64,000 nt of DNA. Source: VRUE01 sp963720805 (GTDB lineage Bacteria > Actinomycetota > Thermoleophilia > Solirubrobacterales > 70-9). The stretch covers positions 1 to 64,000 of the forward strand of contig CAVRGT010000004.1 in assembly GCA_963720805.1 (NCBI GenBank), read 5' to 3'. The notes under the pieces are model-generated. The model was not told where the DNA came from, searched no databases, and saw nothing but the letters and a program-made list of their open reading frames with translations. Made by a program: the position numbers and the translations under genes. Shown piece after piece: positions 54,356 to 64,000 of this stretch (its first letter is position 1; every line of letters starts with the position of its first letter).

Positions 54356-55690
54356 TTAAGCCGCTGCCGGCTCTCCTTGCGGTTCAGTTAGGTCTGTCTC
54401 CGATAGCTCGGTTCGGGTGCGGAGGCGGGCGAAGCAGATGCGGGCGGCCCAGGCGGCGCTGAGGCCTGAGATTGCTGCCAACAGCAAGGCGAAGCGCGGG
54501 TCGTAAGCCTGGGATAGCCAGCCGGCAATGGGGCCGCCGATTGGGGTTGAGCCCAGGAAGACGACTGAGTAGAGCGACATCACTCGGCCGCGCATTTGGG
54601 GGGTTACCGCTAGTTGCAGGGATGAGTTGATGGTTGCGGCGAAGGTGACCGAGGCGGCCCCGAGGAGGACCAGGGCGGTGAGCTCTACGGCCATCGCCGG
54701 CGCCGCTGCGGCCAGCAGGGCCGCGCCGCCGAAGGCGAGGGCCGCGCCGGCGATCAGGCGCGGGCCGGTGCGGCCGTGCGAGCCGGTTACGAGGGCGCCG
54801 GCGACGGAGCCGAGCGCCATCGCCGAGACGAGGGCGGCGTAGACGCCGGCGCCGCCGCCGAAGCTGAAGCGGGCCAGCAGCGGCAGGATCACCTGGAAGT
54901 TGAAGCCGAAGGTGCCGACCAGGGCCATCAGCGCCAGCGGGATTGCCAACTCGGGTGTGGCGCGCACGTAGCGCAGGCCGGCGCGGATCGCGCCGCGCTC
55001 GCGCGTTGCCGGCGGGGCACTGCGCAGCTTGGCCGGATCCATCCCCCGCAGGGCAACGATCATCGCGCCGAAAGAGAGGACGTTGACGGCGAAGCAGGGC
55101 CCGACCCCGAAGGCGGCGATCAGGAGGCCGGCGAAGGCGGGGCCGATCAGGCGCGCCGACTGCACGATCACGCTGTTGAGGCTGACCGCGTTGACGACCC
55201 GGTCGGGCCCGACCATCTCGATCGCGAAGCTCTGCCTGGTCGGGTTGTCGACCGCGTTGACGCTGCCCATCGCGAAGACGGCGAGGAAGACCATCCAGGG
55301 AGCGGCGATTCCCGCCGCGGTGACGACGACGAGACCGAGCGCGGGGATCGCCATCAGCGCCTGCGTGCTCATCAGCAGCTTGCGCTTGGCGAAGCGGTCG
55401 GCAAGCAGCCCGCCCCAGGCGCCGAAGAGCAGCATCGGCAGGAACTGCAAGGCGGTGGTCAGGCCGACGGCGACGCCGCTGCCGGTGAGGCTGAGCATCA
55501 GCCAGAGCGCCGCCACCGTCTGCATCCAGGTCCCCGAGAGCGAGACCAGCTGGCCGACGAAGTAGCGGCGGTAGTTGGGGACGGAGAGGGAGTCGAAGCT
55601 GCGCCTGAGGCCCGCAAGAACATCGCGTTCACGCCCAAATTGACGCGGATTCGAACCCCCGGAAGTCACCGCGTCAATTTGGGCGCTCAC
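54356..55690 (-). CDS. MFS efflux transporter
   Basis: A 444-residue protein with twelve predicted helices: FVGQLVSLSGTWMQTVAALW, LLADRFAKRKLLMSTQALMA (motif A), AVDNPTRQSFAIEMVGPDRV. It resembles the EntS/drug-efflux MFS group. GTG at 55690 overlaps the marR stop. The first about 20 codons fall in an inverted repeat (55632-55685) and the recognisable protein begins at SVPNYRRYFVGQ, so the native start may be later. MarR lies directly upstream and probably controls it. Confidence 0.88.
   Translation of the reverse strand: MSAQIDAVTSGGSNPRQFGRERDVLAGLRRSFDSLSVPNYRRYFVGQLVSLSGTWMQTVAALWLMLSLTGSGVAVGLTTALQFLPMLLFGAWGGLLADRFAKRKLLMSTQALMAIPALGLVVVTAAGIAAPWMVFLAVFAMGSVNAVDNPTRQSFAIEMVGPDRVVNAVSLNSVIVQSARLIGPAFAGLLIAAFGVGPCFAVNVLSFGAMIVALRGMDPAKLRSAPPATRERGAIRAGLRYVRATPELAIPLALMALVGTFGFNFQVILPLLARFSFGGGAGVYAALVSAMALGSVAGALVTGSHGRTGPRLIAGAALAFGGAALLAAAAPAMAVELTALVLLGAASVTFAATINSSLQLAVTPQMRGRVMSLYSVVFLGSTPIGGPIAGWLSQAYDPRFALLLAAISGLSAAWAARICFARLRTRTELSETDLTEPQGEPAAA
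55632..55685. repeat. 17-bp-arm inverted repeat at the marR-MFS junction
   Basis: CGCCCAAATTGACGCGG (55632-55648) and CCGCGTCAATTTGGGCG (55669-55685) are perfect arms with a 20-nt loop. They overlap the start codons of the MFS gene. A related GCGTCAATT fragment occurs at 56292-56300. Its role as operator or inserted palindrome is unclear. Confidence 0.75.
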
Positions 55691-56157
55691 GAATCGCCAC
55701 CGCGCTTGCCGCGCGGCTCCTCCAGCATCTGCTCCAAGATCTCGGCGGCGCGCTCCAGGGCGGCGACGTCCTCGGCGCGAAGATCGCGCATGCGCTTCGC
55801 CAGGTAGGCGTTCTTGCGGCCGCGCAGGCGGCGCAACCGCTCGCGCCCGGCGCCGTTGACGCTGACAAGAGAACTGCGGCCGTCGCTGGGATCGGGCGTG
55901 CGCTCGACCAACCCCTCCCGCTCGAGACAGCCGAGCGTGCGGGTGACGGTCGGCCGCTTGACCCGCTCGAGCTCAGCCAGCTCGCTCGGCGTCAGCGGCC
56001 CGTGCCGCTCGATTGTTGCCAACGCCGCGGTAGAGGTCGGCGTCAGCGAGCCCGCCTCCCCGGCCGCCTCCTGGCGCAGCCGCCGCGCCGTGCGCACAAT
56101 CCCAAGCCGCAGCCGGGCGGCGGCGTCGGTGAGTGCGGTGTCGGTCCTCTGTCTCAT
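55687..56157 (-). CDS. MarR-family transcriptional regulator
   Basis: A 156-residue winged-helix protein: LTPTSTAALATIERHGPLTP, SELAELERVKRPTVTRTLGC (recognition helix) and LVERTPDPSDGRSSLVSVNG (wing). It would repress the downstream MFS exporter and respond to its substrates. The ATG at 56157 is followed upstream by AT-rich promoter-like DNA (56160-56195) and palindromic repeat copy C. It overlaps the MFS start by 4 bp. Confidence 0.92.
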   Translation of the reverse strand: MRQRTDTALTDAAARLRLGIVRTARRLRQEAAGEAGSLTPTSTAALATIERHGPLTPSELAELERVKRPTVTRTLGCLEREGLVERTPDPSDGRSSLVSVNGAGRERLRRLRGRKNAYLAKRMRDLRAEDVAALERAAEILEQMLEEPRGKRGGDS

Positions 56158-56191
56158 TAGTTAGCGTCGATAATTAGTCTAGCAAACTACT

Positions 56192-56237
56192 TTCGGATGC
56201 GCCTTATGAACCCTGGACGTGCATAAGGCGCACCGAA
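56192..56237. repeat. palindromic repeat family 1, copy C
   Basis: TTCGGATGCGCCTTATG and CATAAGGCGCACCGAA; one base of insertion breaks otherwise perfect 16-bp symmetry. It lies upstream of marR. Other members: 22520, 49381, 60652. Confidence 0.85.
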
Positions 56238-56361
56238 TGCCTTGGCCTCCCGTTGGGAGCCGCAAGCCTGCACGGGGTGAATCGCGCGGAAGCGTCAATT
56301 CGCCGTGTCAATTGAGCAAAACGCTTTCAGGGGTGGTTTTTCGCCTCTAACCTCGCCGGCA
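56238..56361. other. gene-free stretch upstream of the tRNA-like element
   Basis: No coding region is supported. It holds GCGTCAATT (56292-56300) and GTGTCAATTG (56305-56314). The latter recurs exactly at 56508-56517 beyond the tRNA-like element, so the element is flanked by a 10-bp direct repeat. Confidence 0.4.
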
Positions 56362-56452
56362 GGAGGGTCGAAGGAGACAGGCGTGCTCCACGTAATTGAT
56401 ACCTACGTTGTCCGGTTAACCGCCGGATCCGGTTCGAGTCCGGCGCCCTCCG
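56362..56452 (+). tRNA. tRNA-like element of class II shape, anticodon unclear
   Basis: A 91-nt cloverleaf-like structure. Acceptor GGAGGGT (56362-56368) pairs with GCCCTCC (56445-56451). D-arm GGAG/CTCC has a GG-containing loop, anticodon stem ACGTA/TACGT has a 9-nt loop ATTGATACC, variable arm TCCGG/CCGGA is long, and the T-arm is CCGG-TTCGAGT-CCGG. The long variable arm is as in Ser/Leu/Sec tRNAs. The anticodon loop is two bases too long and four bases separate the acceptor and D stems. Either bases were inserted in sequencing, or this is a pseudo/unusual tRNA. CCA is not encoded. GAT or TGA can be read as anticodon depending on alignment. Confidence 0.55.
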
Positions 56453-56549
56453 CATAGGACCGCCGGAGCGTCCGAGTCTGCGCAATGCCGTGCTAGCCTC
56501 GCGGTGGGTGTCAATTGCGTGCGGGGTGGTTCCCCGCTTCACCAGACTC
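56453..56549. other. structured region after the tRNA-like element, unidentified
   Basis: Contains GCGGGG-TGGTT-CCCCGC (56521-56537) and GTGCTAGCC, followed by a terminator. It may be part of a processed precursor or a separate small RNA. It lacks the conserved GGAA/AGCAGCC tip of SRP RNA and does not match RNA families that I can recognise. Confidence 0.3.
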
Positions 56550-56576
56550 GACCCGCTCCGGCGGGTCTTGTCGTTT
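56550..56576 (+). terminator. intrinsic terminator for the tRNA-like region
   Basis: GACCCGC-TCCG-GCGGGTC (56550-56567) followed by TTGTCGTTT. It faces the plus strand and ends just before the stop of the convergent cupin gene. Seven perfect base pairs and a T-rich tail give a plausible factor-independent terminator. Confidence 0.65.
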
Positions 56577-57062
56577 CTAGATCTCGGCCTCGTCGGGGCT
56601 CTCGCCCTCGAAGTAGCCAACCCGGTCGCCGCGCTTGAAGAAGGCCCGCAGACCGCCGCCCCGCGGCAGCCTCTCGCCGACGCCGATCTTGTCTGAGTCG
56701 GGATAGACGACGACGTCGGGGCGACCGTGACTCGACACCGCCAGGAAGGTCACCGACTCTTCGCTGCGATTGATGATCTGGTGCGCTCCCTCCTCACCAA
56801 GTGGGAAGCGAAGCGCCTCTCCCTCCTCGAGCTCGCGGACACCCTCTGGAGTTCGCAGGGTTGGGCAGCCGGAGAGGACGATCACAAGCTCCTCGTCGGC
56901 GTAGTGAAAGTGGTAGGGGTAGGCGGCCTCGCCCGCCGGCAGCTCCCAGAGGCTGCAGCCGATCAGCTCGGTGCCCAGCTCGTAGCCGATCCGGGCCCGC
57001 CGCGAGCGAAACCCCTCGGGCCTCTCCCCCTCCTCGAACGTCGGCCGGTAGACGTTCGCCAT
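56577..57062 (-). CDS. cupin-domain protein
   Basis: A 161-residue single cupin: YPYHFHYADEELVIVLSGCP gives the metal-ligand His/His/Glu motif 1, and HQIINRSEESVTFLAVSSHG carries the His of motif 2. Function ranges from binding to dioxygenation in this fold. It lies 12 bp downstream of ahcY on the same strand, so they are probably cotranscribed. Substrate not determined. Confidence 0.85.
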   Translation of the reverse strand: MANVYRPTFEEGERPEGFRSRRARIGYELGTELIGCSLWELPAGEAAYPYHFHYADEELVIVLSGCPTLRTPEGVRELEEGEALRFPLGEEGAHQIINRSEESVTFLAVSSHGRPDVVVYPDSDKIGVGERLPRGGGLRAFFKRGDRVGYFEGESPDEAEI

Positions 57063-57074
57063 GTGGGGCTCCTC

Positions 57075-58499
<1,425 letters not shown>

Positions 58500-58523
58500 C
58501 GGCTGGGCGTCTCCTGATCGGTT

Positions 58524-58552
58524 GGTTGCCGAGCCATGGTACGCAACCTCGG
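58524..58552 (-). promoter_or_regulatory. possible pseudoknot/alternating hairpin in the ahcY leader
   Basis: On the minus strand CCGAG (58552-58548) and GTTG are followed by CTCGG (58533-58529) and CAACC (58528-58524) in a crossed order. CCGAGG and GGCTCGG also appear in the known SAH riboswitch, but the GCGCTGC and GGCGCTC blocks of that class are absent. It is 25 nt before the ATG. The zero-length loops make a stable pseudoknot doubtful; two alternative hairpins are equally possible. Confidence 0.3.
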
Positions 58553-58562
58553 TCCCAGTCCG

Positions 58563-59678
58563 TCAGACGCTTTTCGCGGTTGGGGTTTCCCTACCCAGCT
58601 CGTTGGCGCGTTTGTCGACCAGTCCGGTCAGCACCTGCTGTGAGAAGCCGAAGAAGACGGCGTAGCCAAGCAGCGTCGCCGTGCTGCCGAACTTGATCTG
58701 CGAGACGACGTGGCTCTCCACCAGCAGCACCCCCGCCAGCGCAGTCGCAGCCCCAGCCAAGATCTTCAACAGCATCTGGTGGTTGAAGACCCTGTAGGGG
58801 GTCTTGATGCGTTCGCCGGTCGCCAGCGGTATTACCGCCGAGAGGAGACCGCCCAGCATCCCGGCGAGCTCGACGGTGAACACATCCACGGAGTGCGCGG
58901 AAGCGCCGCCGGGACAGACGCTGTGACCGCTGACGTTGGTGCAGATCTTGAAGATGCAGCCATTGAACATGTGTGTGAACCCGAGCAAAAGCAGGACCGC
59001 GAACAGGGCGCCGCTGGCAACTAGGAGAGTGTTGCGCAGGGTCCTGGCTTGAATCTGCAACGAGCTGGAGGCGTCCATCGCGTCGAGGTGAATCTGCCGC
59101 AGCCTTGCCCGCATCACGGATAGCTCTTTTTTCGTCCTCGTCCGCCGTTTCGGTTCTTTGTGCGGTTCCAGTTCATTGATGATTTCCGTGACCAGGGCAA
59201 GCTGCCAGTCGAGGTCGGGCAGGGCCTGGAGAAGCCCGCGCAGGCGAGCTGCCTGCGCGGGCAATTCGCTCTCGTCATAGGCCATGAAAAGAGCCGCGCT
59301 GGCGCTGTGGATCGCCGACCAGCATCGCTCGATACTGGCGCCCGAGTAGTAGAGCTTCAGTTTTAACCAGAAGCGACCAAGTCGGCGCTCCCGAACGACC
59401 AGGAACTTTTCGAGCCCCGTGCCCGCATTCGCCTTGCTGACCGGGTCCAGAGGCGCCATGGCATCGAGGGCGTCGTCGAGATGTCCTGCGACGATTCCAA
59501 CCTGGTAGTCGCCCTCTTTCAGTGCACATTGCGCACGCGTCCTTTCACCATCCACCTGGGCATAGGAGGCCCAGGCTTCGGCACGCCAGAGTGCCGAATC
59601 GCGCCTTACCCGAACGCGTAGCGCCTCAAGCTTGCGATCCTCTCGGGCTTTCTGTTTCTGTTGTACTTTCGAGGCCAT
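58563..59678 (-). CDS. membrane protein of unknown function with coiled-coil N-terminus
   Basis: A 371-residue protein. Lys/Arg-rich helical start (MASKVQQKQKAREDRKLEAL), a long helical cytoplasmic region with Trp and Leu repeats, and four C-terminal membrane helices including LLVASGALFAVLLLLGFTHM, LAGMLGGLLSAVIPLATG and ILAGAATALAGVLLVESHVV. ATG 59678 starts at a normal N-tail. I do not recognise a family; the layout suggests a sensor or a transport accessory. It shares an AT-rich divergent promoter with the channel gene. Confidence 0.65.
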   Translation of the reverse strand: MASKVQQKQKAREDRKLEALRVRVRRDSALWRAEAWASYAQVDGERTRAQCALKEGDYQVGIVAGHLDDALDAMAPLDPVSKANAGTGLEKFLVVRERRLGRFWLKLKLYYSGASIERCWSAIHSASAALFMAYDESELPAQAARLRGLLQALPDLDWQLALVTEIINELEPHKEPKRRTRTKKELSVMRARLRQIHLDAMDASSSLQIQARTLRNTLLVASGALFAVLLLLGFTHMFNGCIFKICTNVSGHSVCPGGASAHSVDVFTVELAGMLGGLLSAVIPLATGERIKTPYRVFNHQMLLKILAGAATALAGVLLVESHVVSQIKFGSTATLLGYAVFFGFSQQVLTGLVDKRANELGRETPTAKSV

Positions 59679-59886
59679 CCACAGCTCGTTCCGTTTTCGA
59701 CAGGGCGTCGTAAAAACTGATTCATATGGATAACGCAATTAGTCAAGTATTTCTTCCTTATGGTGGCACTGGAGCGACTCCACTCCGTTCACTTTCGATC
59801 TGAAGGTAGGCACAGGAGACTTCGCGTCGAAGCAAACCTGGATGGCCCCAGGAGCAAGCGAACAGGCAGTCGGTTACGCACCCGGC

Positions 59887-60648
59887 ATGGACGCCCGCAG
59901 CACACGGGTGGCGGAAGCGCTGAACACGCCGATATTGATCGCCGCGGCGCTGACCCTGCCGATGGTGGCGATCAGCGAGTCGCACCCCGGCGGCGTGCTG
60001 GAGGACGTCGCTCGAATCCTCAACTGGGTCACCTGGACCGCCTTCCTGATCGAGCTGGTTGTGATGCTTGCCGTCGTCCCCAACCGCCGGCTCTGGCTGC
60101 GCCACCACCCGCTCGACCCCTTCCTCGTCATCTTCACTCCGCCCATCCTCCCCGCCGGCCTGCAGGGCCTGCGCGTGCTGAGGCTGTTGCGCTTGACCAG
60201 GCTGCTGCGCCTGGCACAGCTCTCGCGCGAGGTCTTCTCGCTGCAAGGACTGCACTACGCGATGTTCCTCGCCTTCCTGACAGTGATCGGCGGCGGCGCC
60301 CTCTTCGTCGCCTTCGAGAAACACTCCCAGCACCTCAACGACTGGCAGGGGATCTACTGGGCGGTGACGACGATGACAACGCTCGGTTCCAGCATCTACC
60401 CGACCACGACCGGTGGCGAAATCGTCTCGGTCGCGATCCTGATCATCGGCATCGGTTTCGTCGCCCTACTCACCGGCGCCTTCGCCCAGCGCTTCCTCAG
60501 CCCCGAACTCGCCGAGGTCGAGGAGGAGCTGGCGACCGAGCAGGTCAGCGCCGAGGCAATCGCCCTGCGCGAGCTGAAAAACGTTCAGGAACAACTGCAG
60601 TCGCTCGAGATCGCCGTCCAGCACCTGGTCGACGAGCGCACCACCTGA
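59887..60648 (+). CDS. voltage-gated-type ion channel with atypical selectivity filter
   Basis: A 253-residue protein of six-helix channel form. S1-S3 as far as LVIFTPPILPAGL, an S4-like LRVLRLLRLTRLLRLAQLSR with regularly spaced arginines, S5 YAMFLAFLTVIGGGALFVAF, pore helix and filter TTMTTLGSSIYPTT, S6 VAILIIGIGFVALLTGAFAQ, and a coiled-coil C-terminus. The filter reads TTLGSSIYP where K+ channels have T-V-G-Y-G-D, so potassium selectivity cannot be assumed. ATG 59887 is chosen; 59842 is an alternative. Confidence 0.82.
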   Translation: MDARSTRVAEALNTPILIAAALTLPMVAISESHPGGVLEDVARILNWVTWTAFLIELVVMLAVVPNRRLWLRHHPLDPFLVIFTPPILPAGLQGLRVLRLLRLTRLLRLAQLSREVFSLQGLHYAMFLAFLTVIGGGALFVAFEKHSQHLNDWQGIYWAVTTMTTLGSSIYPTTTGGEIVSVAILIIGIGFVALLTGAFAQRFLSPELAEVEEELATEQVSAEAIALRELKNVQEQLQSLEIAVQHLVDERTT

Positions 60649-60651
60649 CCG

Positions 60652-60699
60652 TTCCGGTGCGCCTTATACGGCCTGGAACCGCATAAAGCGCACCGGAAG
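60652..60699. repeat. palindromic repeat family 1, copy D
   Basis: TTCCGGTGCGCCTTATACGG and CCGCATAAAGCGCACCGGAA, two base changes from perfect symmetry, between the convergent channel and acs genes. Degenerate relative to copies A and B, which suggests the family is old here. Confidence 0.85.
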
Positions 60700-60700
60700 T

Positions 60701-62694
<1,994 letters not shown>

Positions 62695-62759
62695 TGCTCG
62701 CCTCCTCGTAGCTGCCCTGATTCCAACCGTAGCCGTTTGAGCGCCGCTACCCTGAGCCG

Positions 62760-64000
62760 GTGTTCTTCCGCCAGATAATTCACGAGGACCTCGGCTGCGC
62801 CTCCTACCTGGTCGGCGACACCGCCTCCGGCGTCGCCGCCGTGGTCGATCCGCAGTGGGACATCGACCCCTACCTCCACCTCGCCCGCCTGCACGGGGTG
62901 CGGATCGAGCACGTGCTGGAGACCCACAACCACGCCGACCACGTCTCCGGCCACGGCCGCTTGGCGCGCGCCACCGGGGCGACGATCCACGTCCACGAGC
63001 TGGCCGAGGCGACCTACCCGCACCAGGCCTTCGCCGACGGCTGGACGCTGCCGCTCGGCGCGGGAGCCAGCATCGAAGCGATCCACACCCCCGGCCACCG
63101 GCCCGAGCACACCTCCTTCCTGCTGCGTGACGCCGGCCGCGGCGACGATCCCTGGGCGGTGCTGAGCGGCGACTGCCTCTTCGTCGGCGACGTCGCCCGC
63201 CCCGACCTCGCGGTCGAGCCGCGCGAGGGTGCCGCCGAGATCTTCCGCTCCCTGCACGAGCGCCTGCTGAAGTTGCCCGAGGAGACCGAGGTCTGGCCCG
63301 GACACCTCGGCGGCTCGCTCTGCGGCAGCGCCGGGATCGACCTCAAGACCTGCTCGACGATCGGTTTCGAGCGCCGCCACAACCGCGCCCTGCGCTTCGC
63401 CGGCGAGGCCGAGTTCGTTGAGGATGCGGTGGCGACGATCGGCAGCAAGCCGCCCAACGTCAGCCACATCGTCGCGCTCAACCGCGGGCCCCTGGTCACC
63501 TCGATCAGCGCCCCGACCCAGCTGACGCCGCACGGCTTTGAGGCGGCGATCGCCGAAGGCGCCCTGGCGATCGACTCCCGCACCAACGAGCAGTTCGACG
63601 AGGCTCACATCCCCGGCGCGATCAGCGCCTCCGGCTATGACACCGGCTTCGCCACCAAGGTCGCCGAGATGGTGCCGGTCGATGCCGAGCTGCTCGTCGT
63701 CGCCGCCTCCGACGGCAACGAGCTCGAGGCGGCCGAGCTGCTCGCCGCGGTCGGCCTGCAGGTGCGCGGCTTCCTCGGCGGCGGCATGACCGCCTGGCGC
63801 GCCGAGGACCGGCCGGTCGAGCGGATCGAGGCGATCGACCTGGCCGAGCTGGCGCGACGGCTCGCGGGCGAGGAGGGACCTCAGGTGCTCGATGTCCGCA
63901 ACGACGCCGAGTGGGCCGAAGGCCACGTCCCGGACTCGATCCACATCCCCTTCGCCCAGCTGCGCGACCGCCTCGGCGAGCTCCCCCGCGAGCGCCCGAT
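62760..64000 (+). CDS. persulfide dioxygenase-like MBL-rhodanese fusion (cut by the window end)
   Basis: Starts GTG TTC TTC CGC CAG with MFFRQIIHEDLGCASYLVGD. The MBL domain has ETHNHADHVSGHGRLA (HxHxDH) and HTPGHRPEHTSFLLRD, SGDCLFVGDVARPDL, like ETHE1/persulfide dioxygenases. A first rhodanese domain follows (about residues 255-345), where the catalytic Cys position is Ala/Ser (LLVVAASDGNELEAA). A second begins at GPQVLDVRNDAEWAEG and runs off the end. The enzyme would oxidise glutathione-like persulfide to sulfite. Confidence 0.87.
   Translation, partial: MFFRQIIHEDLGCASYLVGDTASGVAAVVDPQWDIDPYLHLARLHGVRIEHVLETHNHADHVSGHGRLARATGATIHVHELAEATYPHQAFADGWTLPLGAGASIEAIHTPGHRPEHTSFLLRDAGRGDDPWAVLSGDCLFVGDVARPDLAVEPREGAAEIFRSLHERLLKLPEETEVWPGHLGGSLCGSAGIDLKTCSTIGFERRHNRALRFAGEAEFVEDAVATIGSKPPNVSHIVALNRGPLVTSISAPTQLTPHGFEAAIAEGALAIDSRTNEQFDEAHIPGAISASGYDTGFATKVAEMVPVDAELLVVAASDGNELEAAELLAAVGLQVRGFLGGGMTAWRAEDRPVERIEAIDLAELARRLAGEEGPQVLDVRNDAEWAEGHVPDSIHIPFAQLRDRLGELPRERP

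Noticed and set aside
56453..56576. SRP (4.5S) RNA gene suggested by GTGCTAGCC and a GC-rich hairpin
   Set aside because: The invariant tip (GGAA loop with AGCAGCC) is missing and the arms do not form the SRP helix, so only an unidentified structured region is reported.

Overview
This 64 kb window is chromosomal DNA from a high-GC actinobacterium, most likely class Thermoleophilia (Solirubrobacterales-like). The reasons are the GC-rich codon use with frequent GTG/TTG starts, a complete PilA/B/C/D/M/N/O/T-type type IV pilus system next to a group 1 sigma factor, F420-type luciferase-like oxidoreductases, EgtB/EgtD, a DUF5679-like mini-protein and an actinobacterial osmolyte ABC cassette. The placement is inferred from gene content; no rRNA is present.

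Layout. 0-11 kb: an HxlR regulator, then a plus-strand pilus operon (three prepilin-like proteins, pilM, pilN, pilO, a PilP-like protein), pilD, a VapBC pair, a secreted repeat-type protein and the major pilin pilA. The pilA leader holds a well-supported cyclic-di-GMP-I riboswitch. 11-13.2 kb: a decayed toxin-antitoxin/Fic island. 13.2-20.4 kb: a minus-strand operon sigA - pilT2 - thioredoxin-like protein - pilB - pilT - pilC. 20.6-36 kb: metabolic genes (YihY, GlpX, LLM oxidoreductases, ergothioneine EgtBD, SDR, PntA/PntAb/PntB transhydrogenase, CtpE-like P-type ATPase, hotdog thioesterase, Baeyer-Villiger-type monooxygenase, crotonase). 37-39 kb: an AbiE-like antitoxin with a broken partner. 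39-48 kb: thiolase, an ECF sigma/anti-sigma/lipoprotein operon, PlsC, PAS, MBL, HD and photolyase genes. 47-50.5 kb: purine/methylthio-nucleoside salvage (phosphorylase + amidohydrolase) and a metal-type permease behind a CsoR-like operator. 50.6-54.2 kb: the OpuC-type osmolyte transporter. 54-64 kb: MFS + MarR, a tRNA-like element, cupin, AhcY, a membrane protein, a voltage-gated channel with an atypical filter, acetyl-CoA synthetase and a partial MBL-rhodanese protein.

Two global observations matter. First, many housekeeping genes (pilB, pilC, pilT, the end of sigA, egtB, egtD, pntA, pntB, the P-type ATPase, acs and others) carry single-base frameshifts, mostly +1, clustered at about 11-18, 22.8-32.4, 42.5-43.8 and 60.7-62.3 kb. 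This looks more like consensus error than decay, so coordinates are given for the whole locus. Second, the window is unusually rich in long perfect palindromes. One family has four intergenic copies of 45-49 bp. A 51-bp family has two copies, one lying in frame inside an amidohydrolase gene. A 99-bp composite palindrome lies in frame in the EgtB linker. Further ones sit at gene ends or in N-terminal coding regions. These elements are the most unusual feature of the window.
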